A DNA stretch of 48,516 nt, taken from NCBI GenBank assembly GCA_030950485.1, contig JAUZRK010000011.1, positions 1 to 48,516 of the forward strand, given 5' to 3'. This document shows, one piece after another, positions 9,059 through 18,411 of the stretch; position 1 is the first letter of the stretch; every line of letters starts with the position of its first letter. The notes beneath the pieces are model-generated. The model had not been told where the DNA came from and did not search any database. It was given only the letters and a program-made list of their open reading frames with translations. Position numbers and translations under genes: made by a program. The stretch comes from Candidatus Dojkabacteria bacterium (GTDB lineage Bacteria > Patescibacteriota > Dojkabacteria > J137).

Positions 9059-11036
9059 TCCATTTAAAAGCATTGAAAATTTCTTAGTTAAGATTAGAGA
9101 CATCTGGTGGAATTATCCTGATCTTTTCCTTGCGGATAGTACAGCTAGATCGTATACCTCTAAGATATATAAAATCACAATCCCTTATTCTCATTTCTTG
9201 TTTTCATCAATCTTCGTACTAATTCTGATGCTAGGTAGCTTTAGATATTCAATTATAGAGAGCAGTTCAAATGAAGAATTAGTTGAAGCTGTAGTTGCAG
9301 GAGTTGATTCAAATGGCGATCTTCAGAAAATAGATAAAATAAACCCAATTGCACTTTCTAACATTCAGCTTGAGAAAGATATTGTAGATTTGGTATATGA
9401 ACCATTAATCAGATATGAACAATTAGTTAATGAAAATAATGAGTCTACAATCTTTATAGAGGATGTATTGGTTGATGAGAGAATAACGTGGAGAGAAGGT
9501 GCAGATTATGAATTCAAATTAAAAGAAGGAGTTAAATGGCACGATGGAGTGGAGTTTACCGCTGATGATGTTATTAGAACATTTGAAATAAATGCTCAAA
9601 TTGATTCTCCTAATGCAAATATTCAGGCTTTAAAACAACTGCAGTGGGAAAAAATTGGTAAGTATTCTGTTAGAGTATGTATAAAAGTAGATTTTGCAGA
9701 AGGTCAAATTTGTGGAGAAAATAGCAATGACTTTATTTTTCCGAACTTCCTTGAATTAATAAGTGTGAAAATTATACCTGAACATAAATCTAATGATATT
9801 GATCCTAATAATATAAATTCAAAAGAGCCAATTTTATTTAGAGATCCAGTTGGAACTGGTAAATATAAATTTGAAGCTATTAGAGATAATGAAATAGTTT
9901 TAGTTTTAAATGAAGAGCATCACTCACTTGTTGATCTTATAGATGTTATTGATGTAGATAAGATAATAAATAAAATTAAATTTAGATTCTATAAAGACTT
10001 AGACGCTGCTGTAGACGCTTTACAGAATGGTGAAGTTCATACGCTTGCTACAATTTCATCTCAATATAGTGATGAGATAGAAAAATATCCAAATATTAAT
10101 AAATTAGAAAGTTCAGTAAACTATACCCAATTCTGGGGCTTATATTTTAATCTTAGAGTAAACCCAAATGATGGTTCTGCAATTGGTCCTGAATTCTTTC
10201 AAGATCCGGTTGTAAGAAGAGCTATTTCTTCTGCTATAAATAGGTCGGAAATCATAGCTGATGGTTTAAATAATCTAGGAGAAGAAGCGGTAGGACCCAT
10301 TTCTGAAATTTCTTATTATTTTAATCCAGATGCTGGTTGGTATACTTATGAGATAGAAAGAGCAAAAAATCTTTTAGAAGAGGCTGGTTGGTCTATTAAA
10401 GAGGGAGATAAATATAGAACAAACGAAAATGGAGATAAATTAAGCTTCTCATTATATTTTGTAGAAAATCATGATAGAAGACAGGTAGCAGAAATAATAC
10501 AAAAAGATTTAGCTGAGGTAGGAATAGAGGTAATAATAGATAGAAATCTACAGCCTGGACAGCCAGAAGTTGGAGAGGGGTGGACACTAAAGGAACTAAA
10601 TGAACAAGTACTTGCTCCAAGGTTGTTTGACGTTATATTATATGGTGTTAACACATTTATTGAGCCTGATAGATACGAGCTTTACCATAGTTCTCAACAG
10701 TTACATCCAGGTTTAAATATTTCAGGCTATGTTGGCTCAAAAGAAACAGTCAGGCCGAGAGAAAATAGACAAGAAGGTGAAAGTAGTACAGAAAGAATAC
10801 CTAAAGTAGATCAACTGCTTGAATCAGCAAGAAGTTTTGATCCAAAAGAAAAGGCGGAGGATCGAAAGAAGGACTATGATGAATTCCAAGAACTACTAGC
10901 AGAAGATGCATCAGTTGTATATTTATACCATCCAAAATATACCTATTATGTTTCAGATTCCATAAATGGTATAACTTTAAATCATATTTCAAGTCTAGAG
11001 AATAGATTTAGAGATATATATGATTGGAGATTATAA
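9051..11036 (+). CDS. membrane-anchored ABC transporter substrate-binding protein, family 5 (oligopeptide type)
   Basis: YEPLIRY, FKLKEGVKWHDGVEFTADDVIRTFE, DPVVRRAISSAINR. Confidence 0.92.
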   Translation: MHNPFKSIENFLVKIRDIWWNYPDLFLADSTARSYTSKIYKITIPYSHFLFSSIFVLILMLGSFRYSIIESSSNEELVEAVVAGVDSNGDLQKIDKINPIALSNIQLEKDIVDLVYEPLIRYEQLVNENNESTIFIEDVLVDERITWREGADYEFKLKEGVKWHDGVEFTADDVIRTFEINAQIDSPNANIQALKQLQWEKIGKYSVRVCIKVDFAEGQICGENSNDFIFPNFLELISVKIIPEHKSNDIDPNNINSKEPILFRDPVGTGKYKFEAIRDNEIVLVLNEEHHSLVDLIDVIDVDKIINKIKFRFYKDLDAAVDALQNGEVHTLATISSQYSDEIEKYPNINKLESSVNYTQFWGLYFNLRVNPNDGSAIGPEFFQDPVVRRAISSAINRSEIIADGLNNLGEEAVGPISEISYYFNPDAGWYTYEIERAKNLLEEAGWSIKEGDKYRTNENGDKLSFSLYFVENHDRRQVAEIIQKDLAEVGIEVIIDRNLQPGQPEVGEGWTLKELNEQVLAPRLFDVILYGVNTFIEPDRYELYHSSQQLHPGLNISGYVGSKETVRPRENRQEGESSTERIPKVDQLLESARSFDPKEKAEDRKKDYDEFQELLAEDASVVYLYHPKYTYYVSDSINGITLNHISSLENRFRDIYDWRL

Positions 11037-11104
11037 TTAAGAATATAGGATAACTAATCTAAGAAACATTTTTCATTTGATTTGAATTTTTAAGATCCAT
11101 AAAG

Positions 11105-12040
11105 ATGAATACACTAGAAGAGAGTATAAGGGATAATGCAATATACTCGAAAGATTCATATAAAGAGACTGATGTAGCTTCATTTTTATCTGATTTTAAA
11201 ATAACCAAGAAGTATGCTGGCCAGTTATCAAGAGTTTTTGAAGTAGAGAAGACAAATTGGTTAGTAAAAGAAGCAAAATGGGATGTAAAATTTGAACCTT
11301 TTAAACCAGGACTAACTATTCCTAGTAAGATTGCAGCATTTTTAGATAATCTTCTAGGTCAACTTGCATTTAGTTTTCTTCCAAAAAAGAAAGAGATATT
11401 AAGACAATATGAGTTGTATCTACTTTTTTCACAATATTTTGGCTTTTTTGATAGTGACAAGCGGTATTATCATCCAGATAGGGAAGTCATAAGTCTAGCA
11501 CAAGTATCTATCAGAGATACACTGCTTAACTACCGAGTCCAATTAGAGGAATTCTATAATATAAAACTGGACGATAAAATTAATCTTTTACATGAAGATA
11601 AAGATATTAGATACCATAATTTCTTACCAAAGGAATATTTACTAGCAGGGAAATCAATCTCAAAGCAAAATAAAGGTAGAGTAACCTCATTCATTTTTCA
11701 AGAGTTTGTTAAAGGAGATTTATTACATGATGTAGATGAAATGGTGGTTTCAAAAGATCAAAAATTAAGATTAGTTTTAATGATGTATTTACTACTTTTG
11801 ATGAACATGCAGACTGGAGTAGTTCCGGATACTAGACCTAGATATAATTTTTTCCAAGCTTACAACTGGCTAACCAAAACAGATAATGTAATAATTAGTA
11901 AGAATGATGTTAAATTTATAGATACTAGATGGTTTTATGATACTAAGAATTTTTCTTATTTGATATTACCTTCAGTAATACCTAAACTAGCAATTAGAAA
12001 GGCTAAAACAAGTATTAATAAAATTCTAAAAACAATTTAG
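11105..12040 (+). CDS. hypothetical protein, divergent kinase-fold-like, paralog of next ORF
   Basis: Collinear similarity to 12065-13036 (RYHNFLPKEYL, IFQEFVKG, PDTRPRY, KFIDTRW). Confidence 0.6.
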   Translation: MNTLEESIRDNAIYSKDSYKETDVASFLSDFKITKKYAGQLSRVFEVEKTNWLVKEAKWDVKFEPFKPGLTIPSKIAAFLDNLLGQLAFSFLPKKKEILRQYELYLLFSQYFGFFDSDKRYYHPDREVISLAQVSIRDTLLNYRVQLEEFYNIKLDDKINLLHEDKDIRYHNFLPKEYLLAGKSISKQNKGRVTSFIFQEFVKGDLLHDVDEMVVSKDQKLRLVLMMYLLLLMNMQTGVVPDTRPRYNFFQAYNWLTKTDNVIISKNDVKFIDTRWFYDTKNFSYLILPSVIPKLAIRKAKTSINKILKTI

Positions 12041-12064
12041 TGTAACCTGATAAAATATATATTA

Positions 12065-13036
12065 ATGGAAAGTAGATTACAAAAAATTAAACAACTTTTT
12101 AAGGGAAAAGATCCTATTGAAGAATCTCTAAAGGCTCATGCAGTATATTCAACTAAAGAATATAAGATAGTAGATATAGGTAAATTGTTAGAAAATTATG
12201 AACTCAAGAAAATAGGTATGGGGCTATTAGGAAGAGTTTATAAAATTAAAGATACTACTTGGGTTATAAAAGAAGGGAGATGGGATCTTAGTTTTGATTT
12301 TCTTTTAGGTATTAAACTTCCAGTCCCTGCAAGATTTTTAGAATTTATTTTAAAACCTTTTAATTTTAAATTCTTACCTAATCCAAAAGAAATCCTAAAA
12401 CAGTATGGTGAATACCTAGAGTTTGCACAATACTTTGGTTATTTTGAAACAGATAAACAATATTATCATCCAAATAGAGAAGTTATTTTTAGAGCCCAAA
12501 AAACTATTAGAGATTCTTTATTATTATATAAACCGAGGTTAGAAGAGAAATATGGATTTACATTTGACCCTAAAATAGATGAAGTACTAAATAATCCAGA
12601 GACTAGATACCACAACTTTCTTCCAAAAGAATACCTAATAATAGCTAAATCTATATCAAAAGAAAATAAAGGTAGAATTACTTCTATTATATTTCAAGAA
12701 TTTGTTGAAGGTAAATTATTAAGAGATATTCCTGATAAAAAATTACAAAGAAAACTTAAAGAACAGCTAATTCTAATGTGCTATTTAATTTTAATAATGC
12801 ATTTAGAAAAGAACTGGCTTCCAGATACAAGACCAAGATATTTTCTTTTCGAGGCTTATAATTGGTTAACAAAAACAGAGAATATTATTGTTACAGAAAA
12901 AGAATTGAAGTTCATTGATACTAGGTGGATGTGGGATACTGATACAAACTTTATAAGGAAAGGTATGGTAATTCCAAATTTAGTTATAAACAAATCTAAA
13001 TCTACAATCCAATCACTTCTAAATGAACTGGATTAG
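12065..13036 (+). CDS. hypothetical protein, divergent kinase-fold-like, paralog of previous ORF
   Basis: GMGLLGRVYKIKDTTWVIKEGRWD resembles a Gly-rich loop plus beta3 Lys; IFQEFVEG; FIDTRW. Confidence 0.6.
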   Translation: MESRLQKIKQLFKGKDPIEESLKAHAVYSTKEYKIVDIGKLLENYELKKIGMGLLGRVYKIKDTTWVIKEGRWDLSFDFLLGIKLPVPARFLEFILKPFNFKFLPNPKEILKQYGEYLEFAQYFGYFETDKQYYHPNREVIFRAQKTIRDSLLLYKPRLEEKYGFTFDPKIDEVLNNPETRYHNFLPKEYLIIAKSISKENKGRITSIIFQEFVEGKLLRDIPDKKLQRKLKEQLILMCYLILIMHLEKNWLPDTRPRYFLFEAYNWLTKTENIIVTEKELKFIDTRWMWDTDTNFIRKGMVIPNLVINKSKSTIQSLLNELD

Positions 13037-13060
13037 TATTTTAAATTTAAAAGATAAAAA

Positions 13061-13609
13061 ATGAATGAGATTCTAATGGCTTTATGGTTATTTCTACCAG
13101 CAGCATTTTCTAATATGGCAGCCGCATTAGGTAGACATTTGAAATTTTTAAACTTTCTAGCAATACCTGTTGATATGGGGATTGAATTAGGCGGGAAAAG
13201 ATTATTAGGGAAGAATAAAACTGTTAGAGGTTTTCTTTTAGGTACTTTATTTGCAGTTATATTTTCATATATACAGAGGGAAATATATCTTAACTCCTCA
13301 TTAAAGGACTTAGCCGAAATAGACTATAGTTCTTTTAATATATTTATATTCGGAGCTTTACTAGGCTTTGGGGCATTACTTGGAGACTCAGTAGAAAGCT
13401 TTTTTAAAAGAAGAGTAGGAATTATGTCAGGTGAACCTTGGATTGGATTTGATCAATCGGATTATATTTTAGGCAGCCTATTACTTTTAGCACCTTACTA
13501 TATGTTTAGCATTACTAGTTATCTTGCTATATTTATAGTATTTTTTATTGGACATTTTATTGTTAAGTATATTGGATTTATAGTTGGTCTTGAAAATAAG
13601 AAGATATAA
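13061..13609 (+). CDS. CDP-archaeol synthase (CarS/DUF46)-like protein
   Basis: LPAAFSNMAAALGR, PVDMG..LGGKRLLGKNKTVRGFLLG, GFGALLGDSVESFFKRRVGI..GEPWIGFDQSDYILG. Confidence 0.85.
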   Translation: MNEILMALWLFLPAAFSNMAAALGRHLKFLNFLAIPVDMGIELGGKRLLGKNKTVRGFLLGTLFAVIFSYIQREIYLNSSLKDLAEIDYSSFNIFIFGALLGFGALLGDSVESFFKRRVGIMSGEPWIGFDQSDYILGSLLLLAPYYMFSITSYLAIFIVFFIGHFIVKYIGFIVGLENKKI

Positions 13610-13611
13610 AT

Positions 13612-14433
13612 ATGGTTTTAAATATTCAGCTTTTAGTAAAAGCTTGCAAAAGGTTAGGTCTTAAATATAGTTTTGTAGATGAGAACAAAAACTTTTTAGA
13701 GATTATCAAGAATAATATCCCCCATTATTTTATTCAGTTTAGTACCCCTAAGAATAATGAGATAAACACTAAAATATTTAGAGATAAAGGATTTACATAT
13801 GATGTTTTGAAAGAGCATGTCAGGATGCCAAAAACTATACAGTATCTTTATCCAGAGATAGATGAAAAATATAGAGAGTATTTAAAATTTGAAAACATAG
13901 ACCAAATAATAAGTAATATTAATAGTGAGTTCAAATATCCAATAATAATTAAGAAGAATAGAGGTGCTGCTGGAAATAATGTTTTTATTTCGAATAATAA
14001 TTCAGAAACAAAGCAATATCTAAATACTATTTATAAAGAAGAAATAGGCTTTGATTATATTGCACTTGCACAGGAGTTAATAAATATTGAAAAAGAATAT
14101 AGGGTATTAGTATTAGATAATAAGGTAGAATTTTTCTATGAGAAATCAAAAAAAGGTGCACAGTTTAATGGTAATCTAAGTCCACTTCATTGGGAAGGGG
14201 CAGAGGCGATCTTAATAGATGATTTGAATTTAAAGAATAGATTACAAAGCTTTATAGACAATATTACCTCAGTAGTCGATCTTAATTATGGTGGACTAGA
14301 TATAGCTATAGATGTATCTGGTGAATTCTATTTAATTGAAATTAATTCAACACCTGGTTTTAGTTATTTTATTGATGATAATGGAGAGAGTAGAGTTATA
14401 GAATTCTTCGAAAAAGTAATAGATTCTCTATAA
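13612..14433 (+). CDS. ATP-grasp protein (RimK/D-Ala-D-Ala ligase-like)
   Basis: YPIIIKKNRGAAGNNVFI, EYRVLVLDNKV, GGLDIAIDVSGEFYLIEINSTPGF. Confidence 0.8.
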   Translation: MVLNIQLLVKACKRLGLKYSFVDENKNFLEIIKNNIPHYFIQFSTPKNNEINTKIFRDKGFTYDVLKEHVRMPKTIQYLYPEIDEKYREYLKFENIDQIISNINSEFKYPIIIKKNRGAAGNNVFISNNNSETKQYLNTIYKEEIGFDYIALAQELINIEKEYRVLVLDNKVEFFYEKSKKGAQFNGNLSPLHWEGAEAILIDDLNLKNRLQSFIDNITSVVDLNYGGLDIAIDVSGEFYLIEINSTPGFSYFIDDNGESRVIEFFEKVIDSL

Positions 14434-14487
14434 ATAGTTGATTATTAGATCAATAACCTGTTTAATTATGTAGTCACACATATTCAA

Positions 14488-15512
14488 ATGATTACAGACA
14501 TAAGAAACTTCAATTACAATCTAGACTCAGATGAGCTGTTAAGAGCTGTAGCAACTTTATAACTAGTACTATCAATAGTACTAGTTATAAAGTACATCTT
14601 AATGTTGATAGCGGAAAATTCATTTAAGAATAATTTGCTAGTAAATATTTTTACTTCAGAACTATCAAAGATTCCCAGCAAGTTCTATATAGTACTTGCT
14701 TTATATTTCTCTATTCAAAATTTAAATATTGACCAGAATTATAACTTTATTTTTGATATCTCAAAATTTATCGTTGGAATTTTTATTCTGTAAGATTAAT
14801 AAATAAAACTTTACAGAGATTTACATATAAGAAGTCAAAAGACATTACTGGCCAATCCCTGAATAATGCATATTTATATTTAGCAATAATTGCCCGGGTA
14901 GCGGTATGGGTTTTAGGTACAATATTAATATTTAGTAATCTTGGTTATGATGTCTCTGCATTTGTAGCAGGTCTAGGTATTTCAGGATTTGCAATAGCAT
15001 TTGCTGTTAGAAATGTAATTAAAGATGTATTAGGATCATTTATAATTATATTCGATAAACCTATTGCCGTAGGTGATTATATTGATACACAGAGTTACAA
15101 AGGAATAGTTAAAACAATCGGTTTGAAAAGTACAAGAATTGAAGACGATGGAAAGGAGATAGTTATTCCAAATGCGTTAATAGTAGATAAGGTTGTACTT
15201 AATTTAAAGGGTGATAAATTTAAGGAAGTTAAATTATCTTTAAAAATTGAATATTCAAGATACAAAGATTTTCCAATTATTGAGACTTTAAAGACTTTAC
15301 CAATTTCATTCGAAAGCATTGAAGAAAATTATTTAAACATTCAGCTTTCCAATATAACTACGGAAGTAACAGAGTATAATATTAAAGTTAAACTTAGAAA
15401 AAGTAAGATCGAAAATATAGATATGGAAGTCGAGTCAATAATGCATTTTATATATAAACTTTTAAAGAAAAAGAGAATTAAGATTACTGAATTAAAAAGA
15501 ACAGATGAATAA
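14488..15512 (+). pseudogene. MscS-type mechanosensitive channel, disrupted (in-frame TAA 14560-14562; frameshift near 14780-14793)
   Basis: Reading frame 14488-14793 then frame change; VAGLGISGFAIAFAVRNVIKDVLGSFIIIFDKPIAVGDYI is an MscS core. Confidence 0.8.
14554..14593. repeat. perfect 17-bp inverted repeat within disrupted mscS
   Basis: actttataactagtact - atcaat - agtactagttataaagt. Confidence 0.9.
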
Positions 15513-15572
15513 TTATTTATTGAAAGTTTAAATTTAAATTGCTATCGTTATACTGTTATAAATATCTCAAGT

Positions 15573-15644
15573 ATGAAGATTAATAATGTACAAAATAAAA
15601 GAATGCAATTCGTTTGTACCATTATGGCTTCGCTTATTATTTAA
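15573..15644 (+). CDS. possible short ORF in relA leader (MKINNVQNKRMQFVCTIMASLII)
   Basis: 24-codon ORF followed by hairpin 15652-15691. Confidence 0.2.
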   Translation: MKINNVQNKRMQFVCTIMASLII

Positions 15645-15703
15645 GTTAAATGCTTGAGAAATGCTTCTGTATTCATATACATTTCTTAAGCTAGAAATGA
15701 AAT

Positions 15704-17217
15704 ATGAAAATTTTTAATTCCGATGAAATAAAAACTTACAGTGAATTGGAGGAAATACTATTAAGTAATAGGATTGAGTACGATTTGGTTAAGATTAAAA
15801 AGTCATATCAGCTGGCAGAAGCGTATTATCACCAAATAAAAAGAAGGTCTGGAGAACTATTAATAAACCACGTCCTAACTGTAGCAGCTTATGTTGCAAG
15901 GCTAGATTTAGATACATCAGCTCTTATTGCTTCAATATTACACGAAGCTGTAATAATTAGAGCAACTGACATTGATGAGATTGACTCGCAATTTGGAACA
16001 GATGTGGCATTCATTATAGATGGTATGACTGATATGAAAAATCAGACTGCTACTTTTTCAGAGCATAATGAAGTTCCAGAAAATTTTAGAAAATTAGTAC
16101 TAGCAGCAGCAGAAGATATTAGGATTCTTATTATTAGGCTTGCTAATAAATATCATAATCTTAAGACTTTACAATACTTACCTGAAGAAAGTCAGATTAA
16201 TCAAGCTAAAAAAAATTAAACTAATATACGCTCCATTATGTGAATACCTAGGACTAGGTCATTTACTTAATGCTTTTCAGGACAAGGCTTTCGAGATCTT
16301 AAATAAAGATGAATATAATAGAATTAAAGAATATACAGATAAGGTTTTTAATGATTCCAAAAAGAATATAGATCTATTAGTTAACAAGATTGATATTTTG
16401 TTGAATGATTCAAAAATAACCAATTTTTCTGTATCAGCAAGGGCAAAGGGATACGGGAGCACTTTTAGGAAGGTAATGAAAAAATATGTTAGACATAATG
16501 AGGGATTGACAGAAGATGCACTGATTAAAGTAAAAGATCTTATAGGAATAAGAGTCCTTGTTGAAGAAGTAGAAACTTGCTATCTAGTTTTAGGTCTGAT
16601 TCAAAAGGAATGGAATAGATTAGATTAGAATAGAATAGAATAGATTAGATTAGATTAGATTAGATTCAGACTTCGATGATTATATTGCCAAGCCTAAAGA
16701 GAATGGATACAAGTCTATTCATACTGTAATAGAGTTAGAAAAGGATAGGTTCGCTGAAATTCAGATAAGGACTCATGAAATGCATGAATATAATGAATTT
16801 GGTCCAGCTTCTCATATAGCTTACAAATTGCAAAAAGCATCCAAGGGAGAGAATTTTACTTGGACTAAGGATTTAGTAGCCTGGCAGGAAGAAAAAACTT
16901 TGAGTAGAGAGAGTTTTAAAATAAAAGCTTTTGCAGAGAGTGTGTTTGCTTTTACTCCAAAAGGAGAGGTCATAATGATTCCAAAAGGGGGAACTCCGTT
17001 AGATTTTGCATTTAAGGTACATACAAGTATAGGTCAAAGATATCTGGGCGCTTTAGTCAACGGTAAAATGGTTAAAATGAGCCATGAAATTAAAACTGGG
17101 GATATTATTGAAATTAAAACTGGCAATAAAGCTAATGTGACAAAGGACTGGGAAAAAGTTGTCAAATCTGGGGAGGCTAGGAGGTTGATTAGGAGATTTT
17201 TAAGATTAAAAAAATAA
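15704..17217 (+). pseudogene. RelA/SpoT (p)ppGpp synthetase/hydrolase, interrupted by +1 in poly-A and by pentamer expansion
   Basis: HD-like region (INHVLTVAAYVARLDLDTSALIASILHEAV), synthetase region (KVKDLIGIRVLVEEV...YIAKPKENGYKSIHTVIE), TGS (FTPKGEVIMIPKGGTPLDFAFKVHTSIG) split over three frames. Confidence 0.88.
16614..16663 (+). repeat. pentanucleotide tandem repeat (AWTAG)x10 inside relA
   Basis: AATAG ATTAG ATTAG AATAG AATAG AATAG ATTAG ATTAG ATTAG ATTAG. Confidence 0.97.
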
Positions 17218-17288
17218 TTACTTAATTCTTAATCATTGTTGAAAATACTTATAAATTAAGTTAAAATCCCTCGGATTAGTATGTAGAT

Positions 17289-17780
17289 ATGAATAATCAT
17301 AAGGATATACTTAGCGGCCATGATGGCAGTTTTTCATCGCCTTGTGGAGGTGATAGTGATTTCGAAGCTTATATTCAGAGCGTAGCTGACGAACCTAGTG
17401 AAGAAGAAAATGAATCAGGAGATGAAGATGGTTATCTACAACTTACTGGTATAAATATACCTATAAGCGCTTGTAACCCAGCTCAGGAAGCTAAGAGAAT
17501 TGGAGTCCTAGTAAATGATAATATTCTTGATGGGCTTGATATTGAAAGAATTAATCGAATCTTTGCAAAAGATACTGAAGAATTGACTGATGAGGAGCTG
17601 GGTATGTTAGTTACTATAGTCAAAAGAAGCGGCGAAAGAGGCTATTACCATAGTGACTCAGAGAAACCAAAAGGTTTAGTAATGTCAGATAAGACATGGA
17701 ATATAGAAGGTAGAGCTTTAGATGCTTTAAATAAGGCTGGCATTAATTTGGATGAGCTTTGGAATGAAGAAGAATTTTAG
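17289..17780 (+). CDS. hypothetical acidic protein
   Basis: Intact 163-aa ORF; no family recognised. Confidence 0.5.
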   Translation: MNNHKDILSGHDGSFSSPCGGDSDFEAYIQSVADEPSEEENESGDEDGYLQLTGINIPISACNPAQEAKRIGVLVNDNILDGLDIERINRIFAKDTEELTDEELGMLVTIVKRSGERGYYHSDSEKPKGLVMSDKTWNIEGRALDALNKAGINLDELWNEEEF

Positions 17781-18361
17781 ATAACGTGCTCGACTAAATC
17801 TTTATTCTGGAATATTGCAAATCCATCATTTGATAAGATTAGTGAATTATTATATTTACTTGGATCTCTCGAATCACTATCTTTCTCATAGTGTGCTATT
17901 ATAGTGTGATTCAAATAACCTAGGGCAGCTAAGTCTTCCAAATTTGGCTCATTTTCATCTCTTGATATACTAATATCAGTAGTAATAATTGCTCCAGCAC
18001 TCATTCCCAAATAAGTTTTATTGTCTGTGTTTAAGAAGCTTTGAATTTCATTAAAATAACCATTTCTTTTAATGTTATCTAGCAAAATATAAGTATTCCC
18101 ACCTGGAACAATTAAATAAGCTGCTTTTTCGAATATCGTTTTTTCTTCCTCATTTATAATTGTAGAATTATCCAATTGGATTAGTTCATCCCCATTAGAT
18201 TTAACTAATTCTTTCCATACGTTGTAAGATACTTCGCTTTTCTCGCTAATTCCTCTAGCTGGCATGAACATGCCAATTTGGTTAGTCTTAGTTAAGAGAG
18301 TTGTCTTATATAATCTTACTGCCTTTTGTGAAAAATGTGATACTAATAGTACTTTCGACAT
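17777..18361 (-). CDS. peptidase S51 (dipeptidase E-like)
   Basis: YLIVPGGNTYILL, YLGMSAGAIITT; start probably MSKVLL at 18361. Confidence 0.8.
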   Translation of the reverse strand: MSKVLLVSHFSQKAVRLYKTTLLTKTNQIGMFMPARGISEKSEVSYNVWKELVKSNGDELIQLDNSTIINEEEKTIFEKAAYLIVPGGNTYILLDNIKRNGYFNEIQSFLNTDNKTYLGMSAGAIITTDISISRDENEPNLEDLAALGYLNHTIIAHYEKDSDSRDPSKYNNSLILSNDGFAIFQNKDLVEHVI

Positions 18362-18377
18362 AAATAATACTAACAAT

Positions 18378-18406
18378 GAAAAGGCGAGTTTTTTACTCGC
18401 CTTTTC
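18378..18406 (-). terminator. intrinsic terminator after proS
   Basis: gaaaaggcgagt/actcgccttttc perfect 12-bp stem. Confidence 0.8.
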
Positions 18407-18411
18407 TTTAA

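Noticed and set aside
16614-16663. Classic ON/OFF phase variation by unit number modulo 3
   Set aside because: Three or more AWTAG units place a TAG in every reading frame, so simple modulo-3 switching cannot restore the ORF; only large contraction can
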